A DNA stretch of 64,000 bases from Rhodoblastus sp963710275 (GCA_963710275.1 CAVPZS010000008.1:372001-436000); one strand, 5' to 3'; numbered from the stretch's first letter, positions 17,711 through 27,590 are shown. Program-made: numbers and translations. Notes: generated by a model from the letters alone, not told the origin.

Positions 17711-18907
17711 ATGTCGGCACCGAAACGCGCAGATGACTTCGAGGTCGCGATCATTGGCGCCGGGGCCGCTGGCGCAGCGCTGGGAGCGGTCCTCGCCCGG
17801 CAGGGTTGCAAAACCGCGCTAATCGACCCGCGCGAGCCCCATGACCGCGATTTCCGCGCCGAAAAACTTACCGCCGCGCAATGGGCCCAGGTCGGGCGAC
17901 TTGGCCTGCAGGCGGATTGCCGCACTGTCATGACGCCCGAACCCGTGGTCTGGGTCGCCCGGCGCGGCCGGCTGATCGAAAAGCGCGCCAGCGGCAACCT
18001 GAATTTCCGCTACCCCTCGCTGGTCGCGGCGCTGCGCAGGGCGGCCATGGCCGAAAGCGCGCTCGAGTTCGTCCCACAGCGCGTCTGCGAACTGGCGGTC
18101 GCCGAAGACAGGCAACAGATCCGCCTCGGCGATGGGCGCGTCCTTTTCGCGCGGTTGGCGGTGATTTCCACCGGCGTCGGCGGCTTCCTGCCGAAAAGCC
18201 TCGATTTCAGGCGAAAACTGGTTTTCGCTGGCCATTCCGTCTCCGTCGGCTTCGACCTGGCGCCGGCCGGGCGGCAAAAATTCGACTTCCCCGCCCTGAC
18301 CTATTTCGGCGAAAAACCATCGGACGCGCTCGCGTACCTGTCGTTGTTCCCGATCGACGAGGCCATGCGCGGCAACCTGTTCGTTTATCGCCCCGCCTCC
18401 GATCCGCTGCTGGACGCCCTGCAAAGAACGCCCGACGCGGCGCTGAGCCAGCTCCTGCCGGGCCTTTCGCGCATCATAGGCCTGTCGGCGGTCCAGGATG
18501 CTGTCTCCCTGCGTCCTGTCGACCTCTACCGTATGGAAAACGTCCGCCGCCCGGGAATCGTGCTGGTCGGCGACGCCTTCGGAACCGCCTGCCCTGCCAG
18601 CGGCTCAGGCCTCGACAAGGTTTTTTCCGACATCGTGCGCCTGAACTCCCATCTGCCCTCCTGGCTGGCTTCTCCGGGAATGGCGGCGGACAAGATCGCC
18701 GCCTTCTACGCCGATCCGCAGAAGATCGCCGCCGACGCCAGCTCGCTTTCGCGTAGCCGCGCCCTGCGCGACATGTCCACCCAGCCCGGCCTGCACTGGC
18801 GGCTGCGCCGCGACCTTCGTTTCATCACCCAGACCGCGCGCGGAAAACTCCGCGCCCTGCTGCCTGTACCCGCAGCGCAAATGGCCGACGGCGCCGGGCT
18901 CTTTTAA
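17711..18907 (+). CDS. FAD-dependent oxidoreductase / monooxygenase
   Basis: A 398-residue flavoprotein of the UbiH/PHBH-like class. An N-terminal dinucleotide fold GAGAAGAALGAVLARQG is followed by an acidic/basic strand end LIDPRE, and a second FAD motif GIVLVGDAFGTACPASGSGL lies near residue 280, with the conserved GD. The start is the ATG at 17711 with GGAGGACAGC immediately upstream. No substrate can be named. It is followed at 122 bp by a JmjC-like oxygenase and an acyltransferase, which may form a modification cassette. I exclude a simple FAD reductase because of the PHBH-like GD motif. Confidence 0.8.
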   Translation: MSAPKRADDFEVAIIGAGAAGAALGAVLARQGCKTALIDPREPHDRDFRAEKLTAAQWAQVGRLGLQADCRTVMTPEPVVWVARRGRLIEKRASGNLNFRYPSLVAALRRAAMAESALEFVPQRVCELAVAEDRQQIRLGDGRVLFARLAVISTGVGGFLPKSLDFRRKLVFAGHSVSVGFDLAPAGRQKFDFPALTYFGEKPSDALAYLSLFPIDEAMRGNLFVYRPASDPLLDALQRTPDAALSQLLPGLSRIIGLSAVQDAVSLRPVDLYRMENVRRPGIVLVGDAFGTACPASGSGLDKVFSDIVRLNSHLPSWLASPGMAADKIAAFYADPQKIAADASSLSRSRALRDMSTQPGLHWRLRRDLRFITQTARGKLRALLPVPAAQMADGAGLF

Positions 18908-19029
18908 GGATTAAAACTAACCAACTCTTAAGCTTGACGCCACACTGGCGAGGCTTTGGGGTAAATGTGCCGACGGGATCGGCGTCTCGCGCATGAAGGC
19001 GTCGGAACGGTCCCGAATGGAACGGTCCG

Positions 19030-19983
19030 ATGGTGAAGGATTTGCTCGAATGGCGCGCCGACGACGCCGCGCAGTTTGGCCTCAGGCCGCTGGCCATGCG
19101 CCATCACGCACATGAAAGTCCGTTGTTCTCCGACGAGGCGCTGATCCGCCTGATCGACGCCACGCCGCGCAACAAGATCCACGTCAACACCATGGCGAAG
19201 GGCGGCCTCGATCCGCGCCAATGGCGCGAGGGCGACCTCGGCGAACTCGACGGCGCGCAGGTGTTCGAAGCCGTCGCGCGCGGAAACCTCTGGCTGCACC
19301 TCCGCCGTGTCCACGAGACGCTTCCCGCCTATGGCGAATTGCTGGACGGGCTCTTCGGCGAAATCGAAGCCCATGTTCCACGCTTTCGCAGCTATCGCCG
19401 TTCGATGAGCGTGCTGGTGTCGTCCCCGAACATGTCGGTCGCCTATCACAGCGACGTGCCCGGTCAGAGCCTTTGGCAGGTTCGCGGCCGCAAGCGCGCC
19501 TATGTCTACCCGGCGGAAGCGCCCTTCCTGCCACAGCAGGCGCTGGAAAACATCGTCCTCAAGCGCGACCGCGACACGGACCTGCCTTTCGAACCAGGTT
19601 TCGACGACGCGGCCCTGGTCCTGGACATGGTGAGCGGCGACTGGGCGACCTGGCCGCGCGCGTGCCCGCACCGCGTCGTCAACGGCGATTGCGTCAACAT
19701 TTCTTTCACCACCGAGCACTGGACCGACGAGCTTCGCTACGGCTACGCGGTGGATTACGCCAACGGACTGCTGCGCCCGCTATTTGGGGGCCGCGACTTT
19801 TCGCGTGATACGCGCGGTCCCTCGGCGCTGGCCAAACTGGGTCTCGCCGGCGCGCACAAGGTGTTCACCGGGCAGACGCGCCGCCGCCGCCGGCCTCGGC
19901 TCGACCTGAAAATCGATTTCCGCGTCGATCCCGCGGCGCCGGATGGTTTTGTCGACATCGAACCCTATCGGGTCGCGCGATGA
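19030..19983 (+). CDS. JmjC/cupin-like 2-oxoglutarate-Fe(II) oxygenase homologue
   Basis: The 317-residue protein has a double-stranded beta-helix core: AYHSDVPGQSLWQVRGRKRA provides the HxD iron ligands with a typical Lys/Arg-rich strand, and CPHRVVNGDCVNISF provides the distal His. This pattern is that of JmjC/cupin-like hydroxylases. A C-terminal basic stretch (TRRRRRPRLDLK) follows. The start is the ATG at 19030. Its stop overlaps the start of the next gene (ATGATGG), so the two are translationally coupled. Substrate is unknown; pairing with a CelD-type acyltransferase suggests modification of a surface or secreted product. Confidence 0.7.
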   Translation: MVKDLLEWRADDAAQFGLRPLAMRHHAHESPLFSDEALIRLIDATPRNKIHVNTMAKGGLDPRQWREGDLGELDGAQVFEAVARGNLWLHLRRVHETLPAYGELLDGLFGEIEAHVPRFRSYRRSMSVLVSSPNMSVAYHSDVPGQSLWQVRGRKRAYVYPAEAPFLPQQALENIVLKRDRDTDLPFEPGFDDAALVLDMVSGDWATWPRACPHRVVNGDCVNISFTTEHWTDELRYGYAVDYANGLLRPLFGGRDFSRDTRGPSALAKLGLAGAHKVFTGQTRRRRRPRLDLKIDFRVDPAAPDGFVDIEPYRVAR

Positions 19984-21140
19984 TGGCGATCACGGTCACG
20001 GCGCGCACGCTGCTGACTTCGGCGGCGGTCGAAAGCATCGCCTCCGAATGGCGCGCGCTTGAGGCCGCGACGCCCGAAGCCACCGGTTTTCAGTCCGCTG
20101 ACTGGCGGCTGTGCTGCGAAAAAGGCGGCCCGTCGCCGCGCATCGTCACGGTGCGCGAAAACGGCCGGCTGGTCATGCTGCTGCCCCTGCAGGTCGAGAA
20201 CATCTGGGGCGCCGTGATCGCCCGCTGGCTCGGCGAGCCGCTGGCGCAATATGGCGATGCGCTCGCCCTGCCCGATCCTCGCCGCAGCCATTGGTATGCG
20301 GCGGCGGAGAAAGAAATGGCGCGCTGGAAGGACGTCGACCTGGTGGCCCTCTCCCGCCTGCGCGCCGACAGCGTGCTCGCCTCCTGCGGCGCGCGGCTTG
20401 TCGTCGCAAGCAGGGAGAACAACGCCGCGCCCTTCATCGAACTCGCCGGAGGCGATGTCCGCCGCCACAAGAGCGTCGAACGGCGGATGAAGAAACTGCT
20501 CGACTGCGGACCGCTGCGTTTCGAGACCGCGCAAGGGCCCCGAGCGCGGCGCGAGGCGGCCGAACAGGCGTTGCTGCTCAAACGGGAGTGGCTGAGGCGG
20601 CGGCGGCGCTTTTCTTCCGCGCTGTCCGATCCGAAAGTCGGCGATAACCTTCTGGCGCTGGCGGAAGAAGGCGCGCTGCGGGCGCATCGGCTTTGGGCCG
20701 GCGAAAAACTCGTTTCGGTCGAGCTCGGCCTCAAATGCGGCGCGTCCTACCGTTCCTTGCTCGGCGCCTATGCCGCCGACCTTGCAGCAGCCTCGCCCGG
20801 CCACGCCCTGACCCTGCACATGATGCGGAGCCTGGCGAGGGAAGGCGTCACCCGCTTCGATTTCCTGCCGCCAGCTGACCCCTACAAAATGCTGTTCGCC
20901 ACCGGCGCCGACGCCATGGGCGCGCTCCATGCGCCCTTGACCTGGCGCGGCGTGGTCGCGGGTTTCGCGCTGACGCGGTTGCGTCCGATGCTCAAGCGCG
21001 CGTCGCACACGCTGAGCGACAACGGCTTTTCGCTGGAGCCGGCCGCGCGCGTCATCGCCCGGTTTTTCCGCGGGACGGGCGCACAGGAGCGGCCGCGCGA
21101 GGGACGACCGGCGAAGTTCAGCGCCGATTTTCCCGGTTAG
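19980..21140 (+). CDS. GNAT-superfamily acyltransferase of the CelD/BcsL type
   Basis: A 386-residue protein with the two-lobed architecture of CelD/BcsL-like GNAT proteins: an N-terminal lobe (WRALEAATPEATGFQSADW, ENGRLVMLLPLQ) and a C-terminal acyltransferase lobe (SVERRMKKLLD, LKREWLRRRRRFSSAL, GEKLVSVELGLKCGASYRSL, GVTRFDFLPPADPYKMLF). Such enzymes are commonly found near polysaccharide or cellulose genes, none of which are present here. The ATG at 19980 overlaps the upstream stop by 4 bp. The gene ends 10 bp before the second parS-containing element. Confidence 0.78.
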   Translation: MMAITVTARTLLTSAAVESIASEWRALEAATPEATGFQSADWRLCCEKGGPSPRIVTVRENGRLVMLLPLQVENIWGAVIARWLGEPLAQYGDALALPDPRRSHWYAAAEKEMARWKDVDLVALSRLRADSVLASCGARLVVASRENNAAPFIELAGGDVRRHKSVERRMKKLLDCGPLRFETAQGPRARREAAEQALLLKREWLRRRRRFSSALSDPKVGDNLLALAEEGALRAHRLWAGEKLVSVELGLKCGASYRSLLGAYAADLAAASPGHALTLHMMRSLAREGVTRFDFLPPADPYKMLFATGADAMGALHAPLTWRGVVAGFALTRLRPMLKRASHTLSDNGFSLEPAARVIARFFRGTGAQERPREGRPAKFSADFPG

Positions 21141-21150
21141 CGCGAAACAT

Positions 21151-21432
21151 ATTCGAAAAAGTGAAAGAGTAAAATCTGGCGATTTGGCCAAAATCTGCGT
21201 TCTTGTTATGTTCCACGTGAAACAAAGGCGACTTGTCATTTGAAATCGTGCAGATTTTTGCAGCGCGTCGAAGGCTGCAACCTACCGGTTGCAGCGCAAG
21301 AAACGGTCGAAATGGAGCAAAAACAAACGATTTTTTGGAAGAAATCGGCAAGAATCCGCGAAATTTTCATGTTTTTTTCTCGGTTTTTTAATTTCAAGCC
21401 TGCTTGAAAACAGTCGCAACCTATGCGTGTCC
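21151..21432 (+). repeat. parS-containing intergenic element, copy 2
   Basis: A 282-bp intergenic stretch that aligns co-linearly with the minus strand of 6493-6775 and is virtually the same length. It contains parS at 21209-21224, an inverted repeat TGCAACC-N4-GGTTGCA at 21276-21293, A/T-rich tracts and a terminal CGCAACCT...GCGTGTCC. Like copy 1 it lies between the 3' ends of two convergent genes (acyltransferase and LuxR regulator). The rest of this 491-bp gap (21433-21631) shows no gene. Confidence 0.75.
21209..21224 (-). promoter_or_regulatory. parS: parS site (ParB-binding centromere site)
   Basis: TGTTCCACGTGAAACA is the exact reverse complement of the site at 6701-6716 and matches the parS consensus. 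Two perfect copies 14.5 kb apart make chance occurrence very unlikely and place the window in the origin-proximal segregation domain by inference. Confidence 0.9.
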
Positions 21433-21631
21433 AGCCTCCTTCCGCAGTCTGCCGAGCGGTGACGACGGCGGCGTGGCAGTCGCGGCAATCGCTGGCAATT
21501 CCGGCTGAATGGTCGTCGTGAAGGGCGTCGGGGGCAACCAATGTTGATGCGTGCTGCAATTGGCCGATCAGCGGCGGAAGCGAGAACGCCGCGGAACAAT
21601 ATTTGCGATTACCCGCGCGACTGCGCGCCGG

Positions 21632-22408
21632 TTACGGCGCGATAATCGCCAGCGACACCGCCACGGCGATGGCCTGAGCGCGTGTCGCGGCGTTCAATTT
21701 CGCTTTTGCCTTTTCGATATGCTCGTTCACGGTCGACGAGGAAATCCCTAGCGTTTTGGCGGCCTCCTGATCGCGTCCGCCGCGCGCGATCAATTGCAGG
21801 CACTCGATTTCGCGCGGCGTCAATCCGGCTGGGGGCAAAAAAAAGCCATGCGTCGGCGCGAAATAGCGGAGCCGGTCGAGCAACGCGCGGGAGAGCGTCG
21901 CTAGCGACGCCCGGACGCCCGCGTCCCTTATTTCATACGGAAAAAAAAGCGTGGTCAGCCCAAAACGCTCGCCGCCGCGTGAGACCGGCACTGCCAGGAC
22001 GTCGACCCAGCCTTCCTGCGCCGCCATCCGGATCGCCTCGCTTCCTGCGACCGCCATTTTCCTTTTTCGTTGGAGCTCGCTCATCGAAAAAGGCCCCGAA
22101 TGGCGCTGAAGCGCTTCAAGAAGGGGATCGCGCTCAACCAATTCCGACTGGCGGTAAAATTGTCGCCACTTGTCAGGCCAGTCGACGGCATAGAAGACGC
22201 AGCGCCGCCGCTCCGCCAGATCAACTTCGCCGCAGGCAAAGGCGCTGACCTGGAAATTCGCAGCCGCCGTCTTGAAGACGCCGATGCAAGCGGCCGGGTC
22301 GGGCGCTGTCGCCAAAACTTCAGCTGTTTTCAGCGCGGCGAGAACCGGCGACAATTCCTGTTTCCGTCGGCGCGAACCGGGCGCGCCGAATGCGGCGGCG
22401 TCAGACAT
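21632..22408 (-). CDS. LuxR-family transcriptional regulator with autoinducer-binding domain (LuxR solo)
   Basis: The 258-residue protein has an N-terminal acyl-homoserine-lactone-type sensor domain, with conserved W/Y/D/P residues in WPDKWRQFYRQSELVERDPL, and a C-terminal LuxR HTH (LTPREIECLQLIARGGRDQE, then ISSSTVNEHI and KAKAKLNAATRAQA). No luxI-type synthase is in the window, so it is a solo that may respond to foreign or non-AHL ligands. It is divergent from the PAS kinase gene, with about 270 bp between starts. The start is the ATG at 22408. Confidence 0.85.
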   Translation of the reverse strand: MSDAAAFGAPGSRRRKQELSPVLAALKTAEVLATAPDPAACIGVFKTAAANFQVSAFACGEVDLAERRRCVFYAVDWPDKWRQFYRQSELVERDPLLEALQRHSGPFSMSELQRKRKMAVAGSEAIRMAAQEGWVDVLAVPVSRGGERFGLTTLFFPYEIRDAGVRASLATLSRALLDRLRYFAPTHGFFLPPAGLTPREIECLQLIARGGRDQEAAKTLGISSSTVNEHIEKAKAKLNAATRAQAIAVAVSLAIIAP

Positions 22409-22679
22409 GGATTCCCCCCCATTGCGCAGCCAGGTTGCCGTTGCCTATTTTAAAGACGACCCACCCCCTATTTACAGGGTATACGATCGTTCAATTCAGC
22501 TAAACAATTGCCACAGGCGTCACCGTGAGCTGCACGGTGACGCTGGTCGGCGGCGGGGTGGTCTATATTGGCCGGCGAACCGCCGCTTCCGAAACATATA
22601 CAGACGCTATCGAAGCCATCTCCTTGGCGTCGGATTCCTTTTGGTCATGTAGACATATCACTCAATCAGGCGCTTGCCG

Positions 22680-24266
22680 ATGCCCGACTTCGAAAACGCC
22701 TCTTCTTTGGTGACGGCTCCGCGCAAAGCAGTCGAGGCGGATCTGGCCCATTTCGCCGCCCTCGTCTCGTCCTCATCCGACGCGATTATCAGCGAGTCGC
22801 TCGACGCCGTCATCTTGAGCTGGAACAGAGGCGCGACAGCCCTGTTCGGCTACTGCGCCGACGAAATGATCGGCGGAAAAATCGACCGGTTGATTCCGCC
22901 TGAGATCATCGACGAGGAGCGGCGCGTTCTGGCGCGATTACGCCGGGGGCGTCGAATTGAACATTTCGAGACGGTTTGGGTCGCCAAGGACGGGCGTAAA
23001 ATCGACGCGTCGCTGATGATCTCGCCGGTGAATGACGCGGCTGGCAATGTCGTGGCCATTTCAATGATCATCCGCGACATCGGCGATCGCAAACGGGCTG
23101 AAACCAGCCTGCGTCGAAGCGAGAAGGCGTTGCGGCAGAGCCAGAACCGCTTGCGCCACGCGGCCGACGCCGGGCGGCTGACCCATGCCGATATTGATAT
23201 GAAGCGCCGGAGGCTGCGAGTTTCAGAAAATTTTGAGCATGTGATGGGCTACATGCCTCCGCGCAACGCTGAACGCGCCTCCTTCGCCAAGGCTATTCCA
23301 TGCCTGCTTGCGCATGTCACGCTTGCGGACCGCTGGAAGATCCTTGCCGCCATTGAGGACATATCCTCCGGCAAACTGGAAGGCGCCGTCGAATTCCGCG
23401 AGATAGGCGACGACGGCGCTGTGAGGTGGATAGAGGCGAGGTGGAATGTGGAGGCAGGCCGCGATGGCAAGCCGACGCGCGCCTTTATCACGGGCCACGA
23501 TGTTACAAGTCTGGTCGAAAGCCGAAACGCCATCGCGGCCGCCAAAGCCGAGGCCGAGCACGCCAGTGAAATGAAGTCCAAATTTCTGGCGGCGGCGAGC
23601 CACGATCTGCGCCAGCCGGTGCAGTCGCTGATCTTGTTGATCGCCGCACTGGAAAAGCAGGCGGTGAATACCGTGAGCATCGCGAATACCGTCGCCATGA
23701 TGAAGCTGGCGGTGGATGGCTTGCGATCCTTGCTCACTGGCATCCTGGACATTTCCCGCCTTGACGCCGGCGCTATGGCGCCGATTAACGAATCCGTCGA
23801 TCTCGGCGCGCTCGTCAATCGGCTGGCGGCCGAATACCAGACGGCGGCCGCGGCCAAGGGACTCGAATTCAGGCGGTTTGACGGACGGTGCTGGGCTTGG
23901 ACCGATCCCAACCTTCTCGAGCGCGCGCTCCGCAATCTCATCGAAAACGCTTTGCGCTATACGATCAAAGGCGGCGTCCTGCTCGGATTGAGGTGTCGAG
24001 GCCGGCGCATCAGGATCGTCGTCGTCGATACAGGCGTCGGCATCGCCGCCGGCAAATTGTCCGCAATTTTCGAGGAATTCTATCAAGTGGGCAATCCCGG
24101 CCGCGACCTTGAAAGCGGGCTGGGACTGGGACTGGCCATCGTGGTCCGTCTCGCCGAACTGCTGGGGGCTGAGGTGGGAGTCACATCAAAGCTTGGGCGT
24201 GGATCCTGCTTTTCGCTTTCGCTTCCTTTGGACCGTGAGCGCTCAACCCTGGCGGCGGCGTCCTGA
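22680..24266 (+). CDS. PAS-domain sensor histidine kinase
   Basis: A soluble 528-residue kinase. A first PAS domain (about residues 25-140, with IDRLIPPE and the PAC part DGRKIDASLMISPVNDAAGN) and a second PAS-like domain (150-285) precede a HisKA domain with phospho-acceptor His308 in SHDLRQPVQSL. The HATPase follows, with N-box NLIENALRYT, G1 DTGVGIA and G2 GLGLGLAI. No receiver is fused. I prefer the ATG at 22680 to the TTG at 22674. The acceptor sequence HDLRQPVQ is typical of orphan kinases that pair with separate regulators; none is adjacent except the divergent LuxR regulator. Confidence 0.88.
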   Translation: MPDFENASSLVTAPRKAVEADLAHFAALVSSSSDAIISESLDAVILSWNRGATALFGYCADEMIGGKIDRLIPPEIIDEERRVLARLRRGRRIEHFETVWVAKDGRKIDASLMISPVNDAAGNVVAISMIIRDIGDRKRAETSLRRSEKALRQSQNRLRHAADAGRLTHADIDMKRRRLRVSENFEHVMGYMPPRNAERASFAKAIPCLLAHVTLADRWKILAAIEDISSGKLEGAVEFREIGDDGAVRWIEARWNVEAGRDGKPTRAFITGHDVTSLVESRNAIAAAKAEAEHASEMKSKFLAAASHDLRQPVQSLILLIAALEKQAVNTVSIANTVAMMKLAVDGLRSLLTGILDISRLDAGAMAPINESVDLGALVNRLAAEYQTAAAAKGLEFRRFDGRCWAWTDPNLLERALRNLIENALRYTIKGGVLLGLRCRGRRIRIVVVDTGVGIAAGKLSAIFEEFYQVGNPGRDLESGLGLGLAIVVRLAELLGAEVGVTSKLGRGSCFSLSLPLDRERSTLAAAS

Positions 24267-24493
24267 TCATCGAAAGCCGCGTCGTCCGGCCGTTCAAAAT
24301 CGATGCGCGCCGGCCGCTCGGCGCCCAAAGTGCGGCGTTGCAATCGGGAACCGTCCTGTTCGACATAATGCGGGCGTCAACGGAGCCTTTTTAGGCGATT
24401 ACGGCGACGTGATACGCATCCCCCAAAAACGGGATAACCAGCTTTGTCGGCCCTTGTCCGTCGGATGTCTGAGATCGCAGACCTCACCGGAGC

Positions 24494-25978
24494 ATGAAAA
24501 CATGCTCGAAGCGCGAAACACATTCCCAATCGGCCGACCAGGGTCTAAATGAAAATCCCGACACGCCGCCGGAAACGCCCTTGCGCCCTTTCATCCTCAC
24601 GCCGCTGATCGTCGCCACCGCGCTGTTCATGGAGAACCTCAATTCGACGATCGTGGCCACGTCCCTGCCCGCCATCGCCGCCGACCTGCATCAGGACCCG
24701 ATCGCTTTAAAACTTTCGATGACCTCCTACATGCTGGCGCAGGCGGTGTTCATCCCCGCCTCCGGCTGGGCGGCCGACCGTTTTGGCACGCGAACGGTGT
24801 TTCGCGCCGCCATCATTGTCTTCACCATCGGCTCCATCCTTTGCGGCCTGTCGAGCACCCTGCCGCAATTCGTCGCCGCCCGCATTTTCCAGGGCTGCGG
24901 CGGCGCGATGATGACGCCCGTCGGGCGCCTGGCCTTGTTCCGCTCGGTGGAGCGGAGCGAGATCGTGCGCGCCATGGCCTATCTGACCATCCCCGCGCTG
25001 GTCGGGCCGATGCTCGGGCCGCCGCTCGGCGGCTTCATCTCCACCTATCTGCACTGGCGCTGGAATTTCTGGATCAATGTCCCGGTCGGCGCGCTCGGGG
25101 TCATCCTGGTGACCCTGTATATTCCGGATATCCGCGAAAAGGACGTCGCCGCCTTCGACGCCAGAGGCTTCCTGCTGAGCGGCTTCGGCCTGTCGAGCCT
25201 GATCTTCGGCCTGACCGTGCTCGGACGCGGTTTTATCCCGCGCGACGCGAATGTTGCACTGATCCTGTTCGGCCTTGGCTGCATGGCGATCTACGTCCAC
25301 CACGCCCTGAGCGTTGCCAATCCGATCCTCGACCTGCGGCTGTTGAAGATAAAGACGTTCTCGGCGAGCCTCGTCGGCGGCTTCCTGTTTCGCATCGGCG
25401 TCGGCGCCACGCCCTTCCTGCTGCCCTTGCTGCTGCAGCTCGGCTTCGGCATGACGCCTTTCAAGTCCGGTCTCACCACCTTCGTCGCCACAGCGGGCGC
25501 GCTGGCGATGAAGGCGACCGCCGTGACCGCCCTGAGCCGTTTCGGCTTCCGCAACACCCTGGTGTTCAACGCCCTGATCGCCGCCGGCTTTCTGGCGCTG
25601 AACGGAGCGTTCCGGCCTGAGACGCCGGAAATCCTGCTGCTTCTGGTGCTGTTCGTCGGCGGCTTTTTCCGCTCCCTGCAATTCACCGCGCTGAACACGC
25701 TCGCCTATGCCGATCTCGAAAACGCGCAACTCAGCAAGGCGACCAGCTTTACCGCTGTCGTCCAGCAATTGTCGCTATCCTCGGGCGTGGCCCTGGCCGC
25801 CGCCGTGGTGGAGGCGACGCGCAGCTTCTCCCTGGAGGGGCGGATCGGCGCGAACGACTTCCCGCCCGCCTTCTTTGCGGTGGCGGCGATTACCGCCGCC
25901 TCGGCGCTGGTTTTTGTGCGCCTGCCTCGCGACGCCGGCGCGGCCCTTTCGGGCCATGTGGCCAGGAAACCCGCGTGA
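24494..25978 (+). CDS. DHA2-family (EmrB/QacA) MFS drug:proton antiporter
   Basis: A 494-residue inner-membrane transporter with about 14 predicted helices. Family motifs seen are the TM1 motif LNSTIVATSLPAIAADL (motif D1 of 14-TM exporters), motif A as GWAADRFGTRTVF, and motif C as PALVGPMLGPPLGGFIS. The start is the ATG at 24494; a soluble N-terminus of about 32 residues precedes TM1. No membrane-fusion partner (EmrA-like) is adjacent. Substrate cannot be inferred. Confidence 0.88.
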   Translation: MKTCSKRETHSQSADQGLNENPDTPPETPLRPFILTPLIVATALFMENLNSTIVATSLPAIAADLHQDPIALKLSMTSYMLAQAVFIPASGWAADRFGTRTVFRAAIIVFTIGSILCGLSSTLPQFVAARIFQGCGGAMMTPVGRLALFRSVERSEIVRAMAYLTIPALVGPMLGPPLGGFISTYLHWRWNFWINVPVGALGVILVTLYIPDIREKDVAAFDARGFLLSGFGLSSLIFGLTVLGRGFIPRDANVALILFGLGCMAIYVHHALSVANPILDLRLLKIKTFSASLVGGFLFRIGVGATPFLLPLLLQLGFGMTPFKSGLTTFVATAGALAMKATAVTALSRFGFRNTLVFNALIAAGFLALNGAFRPETPEILLLLVLFVGGFFRSLQFTALNTLAYADLENAQLSKATSFTAVVQQLSLSSGVALAAAVVEATRSFSLEGRIGANDFPPAFFAVAAITAASALVFVRLPRDAGAALSGHVARKPA

Positions 25979-26801
25979 ACTCGGCCGCCAGAGCTTGGCC
26001 GCGGTTCAATTTGTCGTGAAAATCAGATCAAGGCAGGCGCCGCCGGCGGCTCTCCGCGCGATAGCCGCCAAGGCGCAATGTCCATGTTTTCAGGGGCTTG
26101 CGTGACCTTCGCAAGGGATCCGCGCGCATGCTCCGCGCGTAACCTCGCTCGACGAAGCTGCGCCCCGGGACGGTTGACCCGCCCGCGTTTAAGGCGCCAG
26201 ATAGAATAGAGGCGGCGCTTCATCGTATCGTGGCGTCGCGGACGTTAACCATAAGAACAACGGAACCTCAATCCGTCGGAACTGCTCGCGTCCCGCGACA
26301 TTCTTGCCAAGGGCGCAGGAAATTGTGTGGACCCAATTTGCGAAGTCTTGACCGGGAGGCAATAGTCCATGCGTTCTTTGTTCGGTTCATCTGCAGCGTT
26401 CCGGAATTACTGCCCTGGAATTTCCGGCCGGGCTGGCAATCGTCCAACGTCGTTCTGGCCGGCATGACCGGCCAATTCGGTGGCGCAGGTTCGAGCATGC
26501 CCAAAAGATTAAATCGTATAGTGTTTCGACTGATGCAGCATACCCGGCTTCGTCCGGGGTTTTGTCGTCCAATTAGTGCAGTAGCGTGGCTCACCGCTAC
26601 AGTCGTAAAACCTCCATTACGGCAGAGATGACGCTTCCTGAAGTTGCTCCCCATTCCAATGACTTGTCTAAAAACGATGCATATTTGCAACACGCATTGC
26701 AATACGTGCGATTGCCGCCAAAAAAAGATTGCGTCGGAACGCTCAATGCGAATAGTGTTGAGCTAGAGCAATCCCCTGATCCGTCAAGAAAGGACCTTGC
26801 G
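25979..26801. other. 823-bp intergenic region, no gene recognised
   Basis: Short open frames occur (for example 26230-26631 plus) but none shows a domain, a ribosome-binding site or codon use like the neighbours. The last 200 bp should contain the promoter of the porin gene, with AAGAAAGGA about 12 bp before its start. Confidence 0.5.
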
Positions 26802-27536
26802 ATGCGTCATCTTCTGCTCACTTCGGTTGCGCTTGCCGCACTGGCGGGCTCGGCCTTCGCCGCCGACCTCCCTTCCACCAAGTCGGCGCCCGTCTTCACC
26901 GCCCCGACGCCCGTTTTCTCGTGGACCGGATTTTACGCCGGCGTGGACATTGGCGGCGGCTGGGCAGAGCTCAACTCTGGCAACTCCTTCGGCAGCGTCA
27001 ATCGGAACGCTAGCGGCGTCGTCGGCGGCGGCCACATCGGCTACAATTATCAAATCAACCAGTTTGTGCTGGGCGTCGAGGGGGACTTCCTCGGAACCGG
27101 CATCTCGCGCAGCGTCTATAACAGCGCGTTCGACTTCACGACAAAGAGCAGCCAGGACTATCTGGGCTCGATCAACGGCCGCCTGGGCATCGCCTTTGAC
27201 CGCACCTTGCTCTACGCCATCGGCGGCTACGCCTTCACCCAGGGATCAACCACCTTTACTTCGGGAGCCAGCGGGTTCCTGACGCCGGCGGGCGCTTCCG
27301 CGAGCTTCTCCCATGACTGGAGCGGCTATGACATCGGTGGCGGCGTCGAATATGCCTTCACCCCGAACTGGACGGGCCGTGTCGAATATCGTTATTACGA
27401 CTTCGGCCGCTGGAACTATGGGCAGCAAGGCTTCCTCTCCAGTGGCCGTTCGACGCTCACCGACAGCACCGTCACCGTCGGCCTGAGCTACCTGTTCAGC
27501 GCGCCCGCGTATACGCCCGTCGTCGCCAAATACTGA
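26802..27536 (+). CDS. Omp25/RopB-family outer membrane beta-barrel protein (copy 1)
   Basis: A 244-residue outer-membrane protein with a clear signal peptide (MRHLLLTSVALAALAGSAFA, cleavage before ADLPS). The mature part is an eight-strand barrel of the Rhizobiales Omp25/Omp31 class: the FSWTGFYAGVDIGGGW first strand, GGGHIGYNYQINQFVLGVEGD, and a C-terminus ending SYLFSAPAY...KY. The ATG at 26802 follows AAAGGACCTTGCG. It has its own terminator at 27563-27590. It is the upstream member of a tandem pair with the gene at 27724. Confidence 0.92.
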   Translation: MRHLLLTSVALAALAGSAFAADLPSTKSAPVFTAPTPVFSWTGFYAGVDIGGGWAELNSGNSFGSVNRNASGVVGGGHIGYNYQINQFVLGVEGDFLGTGISRSVYNSAFDFTTKSSQDYLGSINGRLGIAFDRTLLYAIGGYAFTQGSTTFTSGASGFLTPAGASASFSHDWSGYDIGGGVEYAFTPNWTGRVEYRYYDFGRWNYGQQGFLSSGRSTLTDSTVTVGLSYLFSAPAYTPVVAKY

Positions 27537-27562
27537 TCGCGTTTTCCGTTCACGCGGAGACC

Positions 27563-27590
27563 AAAGCCCGGCCTTGCGGCCGGGCTTTTG
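27563..27590 (+). terminator. intrinsic terminator of porin copy 1
   Basis: AAAGCCCGGCC-TTGC-GGCCGGGCTTTT: an 8-bp GC stem flanked by A/T pairs, with a short T tract, 26 bp after the stop. Confidence 0.9.

Noticed and set aside
24707..25768. 353-codon minus-strand ORF opposite the DHA2 transporter.
   Set aside because: Charged, low-complexity shadow frame without domain or start signal.
26230..26631. 133-codon plus-strand ORF in the 823-bp gap before the porins.
   Set aside because: No domain, no ribosome site, and base use unlike the neighbouring genes.
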